Made by a program: the position numbers and the translations under genes. A DNA stretch of 64,000 bases from the NCBI RefSeq assembly GCF_009746715.1, contig NZ_VRKW01000003.1, positions 372,001-436,000 of the forward strand, read 5' to 3'. The notes under the pieces are model-generated. The model did no database searches. It was not told where the DNA came from and saw only the letters and a program-made list of their open reading frames with translations. This document shows positions 35,459 through 44,703 of this stretch, in pieces (positions within the stretch are counted from its first letter, which is position 1; each line of letters begins with the position of its first letter). Source of the stretch: Ketobacter sp. MCCC 1A13808. GTDB taxonomy: Bacteria; Pseudomonadota; Gammaproteobacteria; Pseudomonadales; Ketobacteraceae.

Positions 35459-37036
35459 TTGAATAAATTCGTACTTCTAGGCGCGCTGATAATCGGGGTG
35501 CTCACAGGATTGGTTCTACATAAGCAGATTATTCAGCCCATTCCGGTATTGGCGGATGGCGGTGTCTATCGGGGCACCGTCAAAGACGGTGTATTGCAGG
35601 GCGAAGGTGAAATCCACTGGGCGCACGGCGGTTACTATCGGGGTGAATTCAAAGAGGGTGTGTTCTCTGGTCGGGGGCACCTGAAAATGGCTGATGGCAG
35701 TGAGTATTTTGGTCAGTTCGGGCGTGGTGAGTTTAGTGGCCAGGGCGAATTACGCTATGCCAACGGTGACACCTACATCGGCTCATTCAAGCGGGGTTCG
35801 TTTAATGGACAGGGCCGCTATGTCCAGAAAGATTCGGTTTATAGCGGCGAGTTTGTCGACGACGAACTCCGCGGCGAAGGCGAACACACGGTCAGTGGCG
35901 AGTTAGTCTATAAAGGCGGCTTCAGAAATTGGCTGTACCACGGTGCCGGGCAATTTTTTTCCGCCGGGCAAAGCTGGAAAGGGGCGTTTGTCGATGGTCA
36001 GCTCAGTGGCGACGGTGAACATAATGACGGCGATGGCGAGCGTTACGTGGGCGCTTTTTTAAACTGGCGCTATCAGGGCAACGGCATTTTATACTATGCC
36101 GGTGGAGACCGTTACGAGGGTGAATTCCGCCAGGGGCAACCGAATGGTGAGGGCGTTATGTATCTGGCCGAAGAGGCCCATGGGGTCAAACAGTACAGTG
36201 GTCGCTGGCAAAACGGGCGCGTGGTGCACGCACAGCCGGACGCGTTTATTGATCGTTACTCCGAGAAGCTGGAAGCGGCGTTATACAGCGAAGAGCTGCG
36301 CCTGCAGCAGCAGTTGTCAACGATTGCAGATCACACACCCGGCGTCACCGATGTTTATTTTCTCGGGGTCGCAGGGGACGGTACGCAAAGAGTGTTTGGC
36401 CGGGAAATGAAATACATCAGCGATAAAATTGATTCCCGCTTTCATAATAAGGATAAATCCGTTGTCCTGATTAACGACCGCACGCAGATCGGCGAAGTGG
36501 TAATGGCGACCCGCACCAGCCTTGAAAAATCGGTGCAGGCCATTGCTAACAAAATGGATAAAGACGAGGACGTGTTGTTGATCTATATGACCAGTCATGG
36601 CAGCAGTGATCACCGCTTTGTCATCAAGCAAAAAGGCATCACCCTGCCACAGATAGAGGCTGATGATCTGGCACAAATTCTGCAAAATTCTGGTATCAAA
36701 TGGCAGATGATCATGATATCCGCCTGCTATTCTGGCGGCTTTATTCCCGCTTTGCAGGCCGACACCCGGATGATCATCACATCCGCCGCCGCTGACCGGA
36801 CTTCGTTTGGCTGCTCTGACGAATCTGACTTTACTTATTTTGGTAAAGCCTTTTTCGCCGAATCATTTACGCAACAAGACAGTTGGCAAACTATATTTAA
36901 AAACGCGACCACCTGGATCGAAGCGCGGGAATCGGAGGAAGATTTAACACCATCCAAGCCGCAAATGGTCGTCGGCCCGAAAATGTCCCATAAACTGAAA
37001 GAGTTAGCTGTATCAGAATTCCATGGTAAACAGTGA
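35459..37036 (+). CDS. MORN-repeat protein fused to a legumain-like C13 peptidase
   Basis: About 525 aa. An N-terminal signal anchor (NKFVLLGALIIGVLTGLVL) is followed by about nine MORN-type repeats (about 30-260; YRGEFKEGVFSGRGHLKMAD, YIGSFKRGSFNGQGRY). A C13 caspase-fold peptidase domain fills about 280-500. Catalytic residues are His380 in YMTSHGSS and Cys423 in ISACYSGGF, with TSAAADRTSFGCSD after. Family C13 includes legumains and GPI transamidase; the bacterial role is unclear. A TTG start at 35459 is chosen for AAAGG 6 nt upstream; TTG 35423 and GTG 35435 are alternatives. It is probably membrane-anchored with the protease in the periplasm. The next gene overlaps by 14 nt. Confidence 0.85.
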   Translation: MNKFVLLGALIIGVLTGLVLHKQIIQPIPVLADGGVYRGTVKDGVLQGEGEIHWAHGGYYRGEFKEGVFSGRGHLKMADGSEYFGQFGRGEFSGQGELRYANGDTYIGSFKRGSFNGQGRYVQKDSVYSGEFVDDELRGEGEHTVSGELVYKGGFRNWLYHGAGQFFSAGQSWKGAFVDGQLSGDGEHNDGDGERYVGAFLNWRYQGNGILYYAGGDRYEGEFRQGQPNGEGVMYLAEEAHGVKQYSGRWQNGRVVHAQPDAFIDRYSEKLEAALYSEELRLQQQLSTIADHTPGVTDVYFLGVAGDGTQRVFGREMKYISDKIDSRFHNKDKSVVLINDRTQIGEVVMATRTSLEKSVQAIANKMDKDEDVLLIYMTSHGSSDHRFVIKQKGITLPQIEADDLAQILQNSGIKWQMIMISACYSGGFIPALQADTRMIITSAAADRTSFGCSDESDFTYFGKAFFAESFTQQDSWQTIFKNATTWIEARESEEDLTPSKPQMVVGPKMSHKLKELAVSEFHGKQ

Positions 37037-37400
37037 CAGAACAATCAATGCCGAGTTTGATGAAGACACCGCGCTGGCAGCTGCTCTGGCATTGCAGGCC
37101 GTGCTGGAACAGCGAACTCACCGGCGTAAGTATCTGGGACAGATCTATACCGTGCCGGGGAAATTGGGAGAAGCTTTGGATTTGCCCAATATTATTTCAC
37201 GATTAAAAAGTAAGGTGGCGCGACGGCGTGAGCAGGGCTTGACGGGTTATGAGGAGCTGTGGGTGACCTTGTCGAGGGCAACCCGGGAGAAAGTCTTGCA
37301 GGACATAAACTGGTATGACCCCAAAGAACTGAATTGGGATGACAAACGCTCCAATCGTCGTCCTGCACCCGCCGCTTCCCCGCAGGATAAATCCAGCTAG
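37023..37400 (+). CDS. Small protein of unknown function coupled to the MORN-C13 gene
   Basis: 125 aa, starting 14 nt before the MORN-C13 stop, so translation is coupled. It has no signal peptide or membrane helix and contains a charged helical region (RLKSKVARRREQGLTGYEEL). It also has YLGQIYTVPGKLGEALDL and LSRATREKVLQDINWYDPKE. The C-terminus is Pro/Ser-rich. No family is recognised. It could be a substrate, inhibitor or partner of the protease, or a regulator; context is the only clue. Confidence 0.65.
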   Translation: MVNSDRTINAEFDEDTALAAALALQAVLEQRTHRRKYLGQIYTVPGKLGEALDLPNIISRLKSKVARRREQGLTGYEELWVTLSRATREKVLQDINWYDPKELNWDDKRSNRRPAPAASPQDKSS

Positions 37401-37407
37401 CGACAAG

Positions 37408-37638
37408 TTAGTCCCGGGTTTGCTGCACGACTTTCATTACGGTTTCAATTTCCGCGCTGCTTGCTTTTGGTACTGGCCGGCTACGAACAAAATCTCGGGT
37501 GATGCGTACATGGCGCACAAAACGACGACAATAAAAACAGATGAACAAGTGCAGCCGAAAGCGGAACAGCTCCCAACCACGCATATTATTATCGATGTAG
37601 TCGCTGGCTTGATGCGCGACATCGCGACATTTTAACAT
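37408..37638 (-). CDS. Zinc-binding anti-sigma factor (zf-HC2 type)
   Basis: 76 aa. Begins MLKCRDVAHQASDYIDNN and has H30-x3-C34-x2-C37 (HLFICFYC), the ZAS motif of zinc anti-sigma factors. There is no transmembrane helix, so it is a soluble short form like those found next to ECF sigma factors in many proteobacteria. The ATG overlaps the sigma gene stop by 7 nt. It would bind and restrain the sigma factor encoded just upstream, possibly with redox-sensitive zinc release. Confidence 0.8.
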   Translation of the reverse strand: MLKCRDVAHQASDYIDNNMRGWELFRFRLHLFICFYCRRFVRHVRITRDFVRSRPVPKASSAEIETVMKVVQQTRD

Positions 37639-38249
37639 TCACCTGTTTCCTGATAACGATCAATTACTTGCATTAGTTTCACCCGGGCTCGATGTAACAG
37701 CACTCTCACATAGGACTCAGACACATCCAGAATGTTACAGATCTCCGTTAACGCTTCCTGCTCCAGATCACGCAGTATAAACACGGCTTTTTGTTGATCC
37801 GGAAGCAGGGATACGGTGTGCTCAATGCATTTTTGCAGATGCTGTTCTTCCAGCAACTGATCGGGTGAATCCAGGTGCCAGCCGGGTGCCGGATTTTTCC
37901 AGTGACCACCCGGCGAGAAACGATCCTGACCTAGATAATCGATATTACCGTCATCACTGATGTCCTCCAGAGAAACGCTGCGTTTTTCCCGTCGCAGGCG
38001 TGTCTTTGCGCCGTTACTGACTACGGTATAAAGCCAGGTTCTGACACTGGATCGGCCTTCGAATTTAGGCAGTGCCTTGTACACGGAAACCCAGGCTTCC
38101 TGCACTACCTCTTCCGCCAGGCTATCGCCGATAATGGCGCGGGCGACGGCAACCAGTTGTCGGTGATGGGCGGCCACCAAGGCTTCAAAGGCCAAGTGAT
38201 CTTGTTGTCGCAAGCGGTCCAGGTTGAGCGCGTCTTGGCTGTTCGACAT
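37632..38249 (-). CDS. ECF-type RNA polymerase sigma factor
   Basis: 205 aa. Region 2 contains FEALVAAHHRQLVAVARAII, AEEVVQEAWVSVYKALPKFE and SSVRTWLYTVVSNGAK. Region 4 contains LLPDQQKAVFILRDLEQEAL and CNILDVSESYVRVLLHRARV. A 40-residue linker (SVSLEDISDDG... to PGWHL) is longer than usual. The start MSNSQDAL at 38249 is preferred to the far upstream 38348, which adds an unlikely hydrophobic tail. It is translated with its anti-sigma factor. The regulon is unknown. Confidence 0.9.
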   Translation of the reverse strand: MSNSQDALNLDRLRQQDHLAFEALVAAHHRQLVAVARAIIGDSLAEEVVQEAWVSVYKALPKFEGRSSVRTWLYTVVSNGAKTRLRREKRSVSLEDISDDGNIDYLGQDRFSPGGHWKNPAPGWHLDSPDQLLEEQHLQKCIEHTVSLLPDQQKAVFILRDLEQEALTEICNILDVSESYVRVLLHRARVKLMQVIDRYQETGEC

Positions 38250-38633
38250 GGTATGAATAAGAAAACCATAGGCATACGGTAAGTGGGAAGGAATCATACA
38301 CATTGGAAGAGGGAGGGGCAAAAGCAATTGAGTCAGGGTAAAACACACGCTGAAGATCCATTTCTAAAACGTGTGTGTTCCCAAAGTGACAACAAGGGTC
38401 GGCTAAAACGGGTCGAGTCCGAAAAATTTGACTCTATGTCATGTTCCAAGCAAGCACGATGCCAATTCTGATTTTATGGAGAGGGTGAAGACCATTAGAG
38501 TGAAAAAAATCACAGAATTCGGAATGATTGATTGTTATCTAATCATGCGTACGCTTCGATGTGGCGCAGAAAAATAATACGTGTCTATTTTTGGTGCGCA
38601 ATATCGAAAAAAACACAGAAACCATTGTCGGTT
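38250..38633. other. Intergenic region upstream of the sigma factor gene
   Basis: 384 nt between the 3' end of the exonuclease gene and the sigma gene start, both leftward. It contains ACACACG (about 38343-38349) and CGTGTGT (about 38369-38375), a 7-bp inverted repeat with a roughly 19-nt loop. It is AT-rich elsewhere with no gene. It must contain the promoter of the sigma/anti-sigma pair; autoregulation is usual in such pairs but no ECF promoter could be defined. Confidence 0.3.
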
Positions 38634-39167
38634 TTACATAACAACGGCTTTTTTTTGCAGGCGGGTATCCTGGTATGTCCGGATCCAGGTTTGCTGAATG
38701 ATATAGGCGTCGATACTGGCGCGGTGGCGCTTCAATTGGTTTTCCTGGATCACCTGGCGGCGGGTGGCATCCCAGATCTCTATCTGCCGTTCATTCAGAA
38801 TCAATTCAATGGAAGACAGCCTGAATGTGGGAACCAGCCTTACCGCAAAGAATAACTTTAACAGCCAGGGGTGATCGACCACCCAGCCGTCGCTATACAC
38901 GGTCTTGCCTTCCAGTTGCCGGTTCAGTTCCTGCGCCAAATCCATTGCGGTCATGCCGTGCCGCTGCAGTTTTTTGCGGCTAATACCATGGGTTTGCTGG
39001 GCCTGATCATCCCAGTGATTCCAGTCCGGTAGCGGTTGTATTAACCCGCAAAAGCGTTTGCTTGAAGAGTCGATGTAACCGATTTCAATGGGATAGCCAG
39101 TGGGCCCGAATCCGGAGGCTTCAATATCCATGATAATCGGCGGAAAGCGATCGTTGTGTATGCCCAT
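38634..39167 (-). CDS. DEDD-type 3'-5' exonuclease
   Basis: 177 aa. ExoI motif PIIMDIEASGFG gives catalytic Asp14 and Glu16; a middle motif lies around YSDGWVVDHPWL, and the last motif HRASIDAY gives the His/Asp pair of the DEDDh class. It resembles oligoribonuclease/DnaQ-like trimming enzymes of DNA or RNA. The substrate is not readable. It diverges from the MFS gene. Confidence 0.8.
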   Translation of the reverse strand: MGIHNDRFPPIIMDIEASGFGPTGYPIEIGYIDSSSKRFCGLIQPLPDWNHWDDQAQQTHGISRKKLQRHGMTAMDLAQELNRQLEGKTVYSDGWVVDHPWLLKLFFAVRLVPTFRLSSIELILNERQIEIWDATRRQVIQENQLKRHRASIDAYIIQQTWIRTYQDTRLQKKAVVM

Positions 39168-39460
39168 AAAAGTTCAGTCCGGAGAGTTACTTATTTAATA
39201 TTGCACAAACCAACCAGGTATTCAAAATCAGTGCCGTTTGGGGCTGGAACGTTCATTCGCATAAAGCTGTGGAACAAGCGGCAGCCAAATTCAGGATTTT
39301 GTCTGCGGCGGTCGACACACGGAATGGGTTAACAGGACTAAAGAGGGGGTTTTTGGTCGTTTCCTGATGGCTAGGGCGCTTCTGGTTTGTGGTGATTACG
39401 GAAATGATCCATGCTTGAAGAGCTAATCCTCTCTCCAATCAAAATAATAAGAGGTCCGAT

Positions 39461-40777
39461 TTGAAAACGTCCGTTCCATACCCCTCAACTGCACGAGGCT
39501 GGTTAACCGTCAGTATTTTGATGGTGGCCTATATCCTGTCTTTTATCGATCGCCAGATCCTGAATTTACTGGTCGGGCCGATACGGCGTGATCTTGAAAT
39601 CTCGGATACCCAGATGAGTTTGCTGATGGGTTTTTCTTTTGCCTTGTTCTACACCATCTGCGGTATTCCCCTTGGACGCATGGCAGACAAGACCAGTCGG
39701 CGTGGTTTGATTGCAGCGGGGGTACTGGTATGGAGTGCGATGACCGCCGCCTGCGGTATGGCAAAACACTACTGGCAATTTCTGTTCGCCCGGGTGGGTG
39801 TCGGCGCTGGTGAGGCGGCCCTTTCACCGGCCGCTTACTCATTAATCGCAGACAGCTTCCCTCCTGAAAAACGGGCTACCGCGATCAGTGTGTATTCAAT
39901 GGGTATTTATGTGGGATCCGGGCTGGCGTTTCTGCTGGGCGGCGTGGTGATCCACTTTGCCTCGGCGCAAGGGGATATTATGTTGCCGGTGATCGGTGAG
40001 ACCCGGCCCTGGCAGCTGATCTTTTTGATGCTCGGTGCCGCCGGGGTGATCTTTTGTGTCTTGCTGGCCTTTCTGAAAGAACCGGTAAGGCAGGGTGCCG
40101 GGGCCGGCACGGAGGTCTCCTTTGTGGAAGTGGCTGCGTATATTAACAAAAACCGTAAAACCGTATTGCTGCATAATCTGAGCTTTGCCTGTCTGGCGTT
40201 CAGTGCCTATGGTGCCGCTTCCTGGGTTCCGGCCTTTTTTATGCGCAGCCATCAAATGGCGCCTTCCGAAGTGGGGTTTACCTACGGGATTCTGGTCGGC
40301 GTGTTCGGCTCTTTAGGCATTCTTGTGGGTGGCCGGTTATCGGATTACTTAACTCTGAAAGGGTATACGGCTGCGCCCATGCGGGTGGGCCTGATTGCTG
40401 CCTGCCTCGCGTTACCCTCGTATCTGGGCTATGCCTCGGATAACGTGAATGTGGCGATTGCGGCCATCGGTATGGGCGCATTCACACTGGCAATGCCATT
40501 TGGTGTGGCACCCGCTGCGATTCAGGAAATCATGCCCAACCCAATGCGCGGTCAGGCGTCGGCGGTGTACCTGTTCGTCGTGACGTTCTTTGGCTTGGGG
40601 GTCGGTCCGACTGCCGTGGCATTGGTTACGGATTACGTGTTTGCAGACGATAACGCATTGCGTTATTCCCTGTTGATTATCAGTAGTATCGCGACGGGCT
40701 TGGCGATAGTGCTTTTGTTCGCCTCACTGAAGCCTTATCAGCGAAGCGTGGAACAGTTGCGAGCGGATTTTTCATAA
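39461..40777 (+). CDS. MFS transporter (spinster-like)
   Basis: 438 aa with 12 predicted transmembrane helices. Motif ILSFIDRQILNLLVGPIRRD at the first helix and GRMADKTSRRGLI (MFS signature between TM2 and TM3) place it in the spinster-like branch. The later RVGVGAGEAALSPAAYSLIA fits the same group. Substrate unknown; relatives are linked to lipid or aromatic compound transport. The TTG start has AAGAGG about 7 nt upstream. It converges on the SSS transporter gene. Confidence 0.88.
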   Translation: MKTSVPYPSTARGWLTVSILMVAYILSFIDRQILNLLVGPIRRDLEISDTQMSLLMGFSFALFYTICGIPLGRMADKTSRRGLIAAGVLVWSAMTAACGMAKHYWQFLFARVGVGAGEAALSPAAYSLIADSFPPEKRATAISVYSMGIYVGSGLAFLLGGVVIHFASAQGDIMLPVIGETRPWQLIFLMLGAAGVIFCVLLAFLKEPVRQGAGAGTEVSFVEVAAYINKNRKTVLLHNLSFACLAFSAYGAASWVPAFFMRSHQMAPSEVGFTYGILVGVFGSLGILVGGRLSDYLTLKGYTAAPMRVGLIAACLALPSYLGYASDNVNVAIAAIGMGAFTLAMPFGVAPAAIQEIMPNPMRGQASAVYLFVVTFFGLGVGPTAVALVTDYVFADDNALRYSLLIISSIATGLAIVLLFASLKPYQRSVEQLRADFS

Positions 40778-40811
40778 GCCATATCGATCCGCTCAAAGCG
40801 ACCGCCGGGTT

Positions 40812-42362
40812 TTACCAAAAGCTGATAACCAAGGCCAGGGTCAACAGTACCAGAACGAGAGCACCGGTCTTAATGGCAGGTGCAACCGGATCGGCATTTT
40901 TCTGTGCCGTGGTTGCCGTTTGTTGTTCACTCGGTGACGATGCCGAAGGTGAACATTGAAACAGCGTTATTAACACCAGGGTGACGAAGAACAGTAATCC
41001 TGCGATCAAAGTAAAATGAATGTCATGCCAGCCCAATTTCGACCCTGCAAACAAAACGGCAGAGATAATATGACCTGCGATCACACCCCGGAACGCCGCC
41101 CCGGCGCCGATTTTTTTACTGCAAAACCCCATCGCGAAGGCCGCCACCAGCGGCGGGGTAACGTAAGCAAAGGCTTGCTGCAGATAAGCAAATAACCCCG
41201 GAAAATGATCAATCGCCGGTGCCCAGAGTGCGGCCAATACCATTAATATCAGCGTGCAATAGCGCCCCCAGGTGGCCATTTGCTGGTGGGTCATGGCGGG
41301 CTTTTTCGGTTTTACAAAATCCATAATAAACAGGGTGGACGCAGAATTCAGGGTGGAATCGACACTGGACATAATGGCCGCCATTAATCCGGCTAACATC
41401 AGTCCGGCCAGCCCCGGTGGCGCAAATTCAGCAATCAAGCGAGGGAAAACGGTATCGGAGCGTTCCAGATCGGTGAACAGCGCTGCCGCCATGGCCCCCG
41501 GCAGCACCATGAAAAATAACGGCAGCAGTTTGAGTGCAGCGGCAATCAACGCGCCTTTGCCCGCGGCGTCGGCATCCCGTGCGCCCAGCAAGCGTTGAGC
41601 CACGTATTGATTCATGGTCCAGTAATAGAAGCCCAGAATCGGCAACCCGATCAGCGTGCCGAGCCAGGGCAGGGCCGGATCATCCAGCGGCCGGATCAAG
41701 GACAAGTGCTGGGCGTCGAGTCGGGAAGTGACTTGCGACCAGCTGTAATCGAACTGGCCAAACACAATGATGGATAGAAGTAACGAGCCAGCCAATAACA
41801 CCAGGGTTTGCAGCACATCGGTGTAGGCCACCGCCCGCAAACCGCCGGCGGTGGTATAGATACCGGCGAACAAGGCCATCGCGGCGCAGGTGGGCGCCAG
41901 GGCCAAGCCCGGAAAGAACATCATCAGAACCAGTGCGCCAGCGTACAGGCTGCCTGCGGTGTCCAGCACGATACTGAGGAACAGTGACGTACCGGACAGG
42001 TATTTCCGCATGCGTGGGTCAAAGCGCCGTTCCAGCACTTCCGGCACTGTACTGATCCGTTGTTTAATAAACACCGGCGCAACAAAAAGCGCAGTGAGCA
42101 TTAATACCAGCCCCGCCATCCACTCGTAATTCGCTACCGAAATGCCGGTTTCCCAGGCTGCACCGGGCAGACCGATTAAGGTGGTTGAGGAAATATTGGA
42201 AGCAAATAGCGACAGGCCAATGACCCAGGGCCCCAGGCTACGACTGGCCAAAAACAATTCATCGGCATCGGGGGATCGTTTGGTTACGCGGATGCAAACG
42301 CCAATGACCACCAGCAGGTAGATGGCGATAATAACGTAATCTAAGGTGGCGAGTGAGGGCAT
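40812..42362 (-). CDS. Sodium:solute symporter (SSS family)
   Basis: 516 aa with about 13-14 transmembrane helices. The N-terminal core YVIIAIYLLVVIGVCIRV, LASRSLGPWVIGLSLFASNI, STTLIGLPGAAWETG and the later FYYWTMNQYVAQRLLGARD are typical of SGLT-type carriers that bring in sugars, amino acids or similar solutes with sodium. Substrate cannot be assigned. An Ala/Ser-rich cytoplasmic loop lies before the last helix. Confidence 0.9.
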   Translation of the reverse strand: MPSLATLDYVIIAIYLLVVIGVCIRVTKRSPDADELFLASRSLGPWVIGLSLFASNISSTTLIGLPGAAWETGISVANYEWMAGLVLMLTALFVAPVFIKQRISTVPEVLERRFDPRMRKYLSGTSLFLSIVLDTAGSLYAGALVLMMFFPGLALAPTCAAMALFAGIYTTAGGLRAVAYTDVLQTLVLLAGSLLLSIIVFGQFDYSWSQVTSRLDAQHLSLIRPLDDPALPWLGTLIGLPILGFYYWTMNQYVAQRLLGARDADAAGKGALIAAALKLLPLFFMVLPGAMAAALFTDLERSDTVFPRLIAEFAPPGLAGLMLAGLMAAIMSSVDSTLNSASTLFIMDFVKPKKPAMTHQQMATWGRYCTLILMVLAALWAPAIDHFPGLFAYLQQAFAYVTPPLVAAFAMGFCSKKIGAGAAFRGVIAGHIISAVLFAGSKLGWHDIHFTLIAGLLFFVTLVLITLFQCSPSASSPSEQQTATTAQKNADPVAPAIKTGALVLVLLTLALVISFW

Positions 42363-42633
42363 AAGAACACAGCGTATTTCTATTTATTAGCGCACTACCT
42401 TAAGAAAATTCAGCTTATACCTCAAATTTAATGAAAATCGGATTGGCAGTGAACAAACGCCATTGGCGAAAGTCTGAACAATAGTAGGTGCTAACCGGTT
42501 TTAATCGACGTCATCTGCTGCTATGCCTCAGGCTTTTTGTTAGCATCCGATGAGGCTTTTTTTGGTATTAATAGCGCATTTAATTTTCTATAACTTAATT
42601 CACCTACTTCAACCACAGCCCCGGACTCTTTAT

Positions 42634-43872
42634 ATGACATTGATAAAAAAAATGAATATAGCAACGGCTTTGGCTCTGCTGAGCTTTTCAGTGACGCCGC
42701 TGTATGCTGAAGAAGCGCCTGCTCCGGTGGCTGCGGATGTAGAGGCGGAATTCAAGCGTTGCGTCCCCCGTTTGCAGCAACGGGCCCGAGCAGAAAAGAT
42801 TGCCGACGATGTGGTCGAAAAGCAATTGGGCGCGGTGCAGTATGTAGCACGGGTGATTGAACTGGACCGCAGGCAGCCGGAATTCAGTGAAACGTTTTAT
42901 AACTATCTTACGTTACGGGTTAATGATCAGCGCATCTCCCAGGGGCGGGAGCTACTGAAAAAGCATTATGACCTACTGCTGAAACTGACTCATCAGTATG
43001 GCGTTCCGCCGCAATATATTGTGTCATTCTGGGGGCTTGAAACGAATTTCGGTACCTATTTGGGCAAGATGAATGTATTGGATTCGCTGGCCACCCTGGC
43101 CTGCGATCCGCGTCGAAGTGAATTTTTTACCAAAGAATTAATGGAAGCATTACGCTTGGTGGAAACCGGTGTTGCGGATCACGACACCATGTTGGGTTCC
43201 TGGGCCGGAGCGATGGGCAATATGCAATTTATGCCCAGCGCCTACCGCCGCTTTGCCGTCGATGGTGATGGCGATGGCAAGGCGGATTTGTGGAACAGTT
43301 TGCCGGACGCGTTTACCTCTGCAGCCAATTTCCTGCAACATCTTGGTTGGGAAAAAGAAGTACGCTGGGGGCGTGAAATACGCTTGCCGGAAAAATTCGA
43401 TTACGCTCTGGCAGGCCGGGATGTGACCAAACCGTTAAAAGAATGGTCGCGAATGGGCATCACCGATGTGACAGGAAATGCGTTGCCGGAACTGGATTTG
43501 AAATCTTCCGTTATTATTCCAGCGGGGCACAACGGCCCCAGCTTTATGGTTTACGATAACTTTCATGTGATTATGGATTGGAACCGCTCTGAATTTTATG
43601 CCATTGCTGTGGGTCGATTGGCAGACCGGATCAATGGCGCAGGCGCGTTAAAAGTGCCACCACCGCAAACCGAACGGATGAATCGGGATGATGTGCGCTG
43701 GATTCAGGAAGCACTCAACAGTCTGGGGTATGACACGGGTGAGCCCGATGGTATTTTCGGGAGCCGTACCAAGCGCGCGTTGCGGGATTTCCAGAAGAGT
43801 AAAAATATGGTGGCGGACGGTTTCCCCAGTGAAGATGTGATTGCCCGGTTGAAAGCAGGAATAACCTCATGA
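42634..43872 (+). CDS. Lytic murein transglycosylase (MltB-like) with peptidoglycan-binding domain
   Basis: About 412 aa. After a signal peptide (ending LYAEEAPA), the catalytic domain has the active glutamate in FWGLETNFGTYLG, then GSWAGAMGNMQFMPSAYRRF and DGDGDGKADLWNS, as in MltB/SLT family 3. The C-terminus (about 355-410) is a PG_binding_1 domain (IQEALNSLGYDTGEPDGIFG). It cleaves the glycan strand, making anhydromuropeptides. ATG at 42634 is preferred over 42550. The next gene overlaps by 4 nt, so two wall-acting enzymes are co-translated. Confidence 0.9.
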   Translation: MTLIKKMNIATALALLSFSVTPLYAEEAPAPVAADVEAEFKRCVPRLQQRARAEKIADDVVEKQLGAVQYVARVIELDRRQPEFSETFYNYLTLRVNDQRISQGRELLKKHYDLLLKLTHQYGVPPQYIVSFWGLETNFGTYLGKMNVLDSLATLACDPRRSEFFTKELMEALRLVETGVADHDTMLGSWAGAMGNMQFMPSAYRRFAVDGDGDGKADLWNSLPDAFTSAANFLQHLGWEKEVRWGREIRLPEKFDYALAGRDVTKPLKEWSRMGITDVTGNALPELDLKSSVIIPAGHNGPSFMVYDNFHVIMDWNRSEFYAIAVGRLADRINGAGALKVPPPQTERMNRDDVRWIQEALNSLGYDTGEPDGIFGSRTKRALRDFQKSKNMVADGFPSEDVIARLKAGITS

Positions 43873-44696
43873 TGCAGCGTCTTGTCATTGGCTTTTTCGC
43901 ATTGCTGTGGATGCCGCTCAACGTCAGCGCAGAGACCCGTACCTTTGGCGATATCGTGATTAAAGGGCAGTTCGAGCCAGGAGGTATGTTGATCGGGAGT
44001 GCGCCACCGGGCAGTACCGTGAAGTTTGGCGAGCGCTCGTTAGCCCTCTCTGCCGAAGGCGAGTTCGTGTTGGGGTTCGGACGAGACGATAAGCTGGAAC
44101 AATCCCTGAAAATCGTCACTTCCGATGGCAAAGTCACGCCGATCAACCTGCAATTGAAAGCCCGGGAATACGATATTCAACGTATAGAAGGCGTGCCGGC
44201 GCGCACAGTCAACCCGGACACCAGTTCATTGCCGCGCATCCGCGAAGAGGGCAGTCAAGTAAGCCGGGCCCGCTACACCGATAGCGATCTTCGCGGGTAT
44301 CTTCAAGGATTTATCTGGCCGGTAAAAGGTCCGGTTACCGGTGTTTATGGCAGTCAGCGGGTTTTTAACGGCGAACCCCGTCGCCCCCATTTCGGTGTCG
44401 ATATCGCCGCTGCGGAAGGCACTGAAATCCAGGCCCCGGCTGACGGCGTGGTGACATTGGCGCACCCGGATATGTTTTTTTCCGGGGCGACCATGGTGAT
44501 TGATCACGGCCGCGGCATCAGCACCAGCTACCTGCATATGAGCAAAATGCTGGTGAAGGGCGGTGACTCCGTAAAACAGGGCCAGACGATCGGATTGGTG
44601 GGGGCGACGGGGCGGGCCACCGGCCCGCACCTATGTTGGCGCCTGAACTGGTATCAGACAAAACTGGACCCTCAGCTGGTGGTGCCACAGCAATAG
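43869..44696 (+). CDS. M23-family (LytM-type) peptidase homologue, variant metal site
   Basis: 275 aa with a signal peptide (ending NVSA). An N-terminal beta domain (about 20-110) is followed by the M23 domain. Zinc site residues include H and D of RPHFGVDIAAAEG, and STSYLHMSKM follows. The final HxH motif reads GPHLCW, so the second His, a zinc ligand in LytM, is Cys. It may still bind zinc, or be inactive and act as an activator as LytM factors such as EnvC and NlpD do. It overlaps the transglycosylase gene by 4 nt. Confidence 0.85.
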   Translation: MMQRLVIGFFALLWMPLNVSAETRTFGDIVIKGQFEPGGMLIGSAPPGSTVKFGERSLALSAEGEFVLGFGRDDKLEQSLKIVTSDGKVTPINLQLKAREYDIQRIEGVPARTVNPDTSSLPRIREEGSQVSRARYTDSDLRGYLQGFIWPVKGPVTGVYGSQRVFNGEPRRPHFGVDIAAAEGTEIQAPADGVVTLAHPDMFFSGATMVIDHGRGISTSYLHMSKMLVKGGDSVKQGQTIGLVGATGRATGPHLCWRLNWYQTKLDPQLVVPQQ

Positions 44697-44703
44697 ACGC
44701 CGG

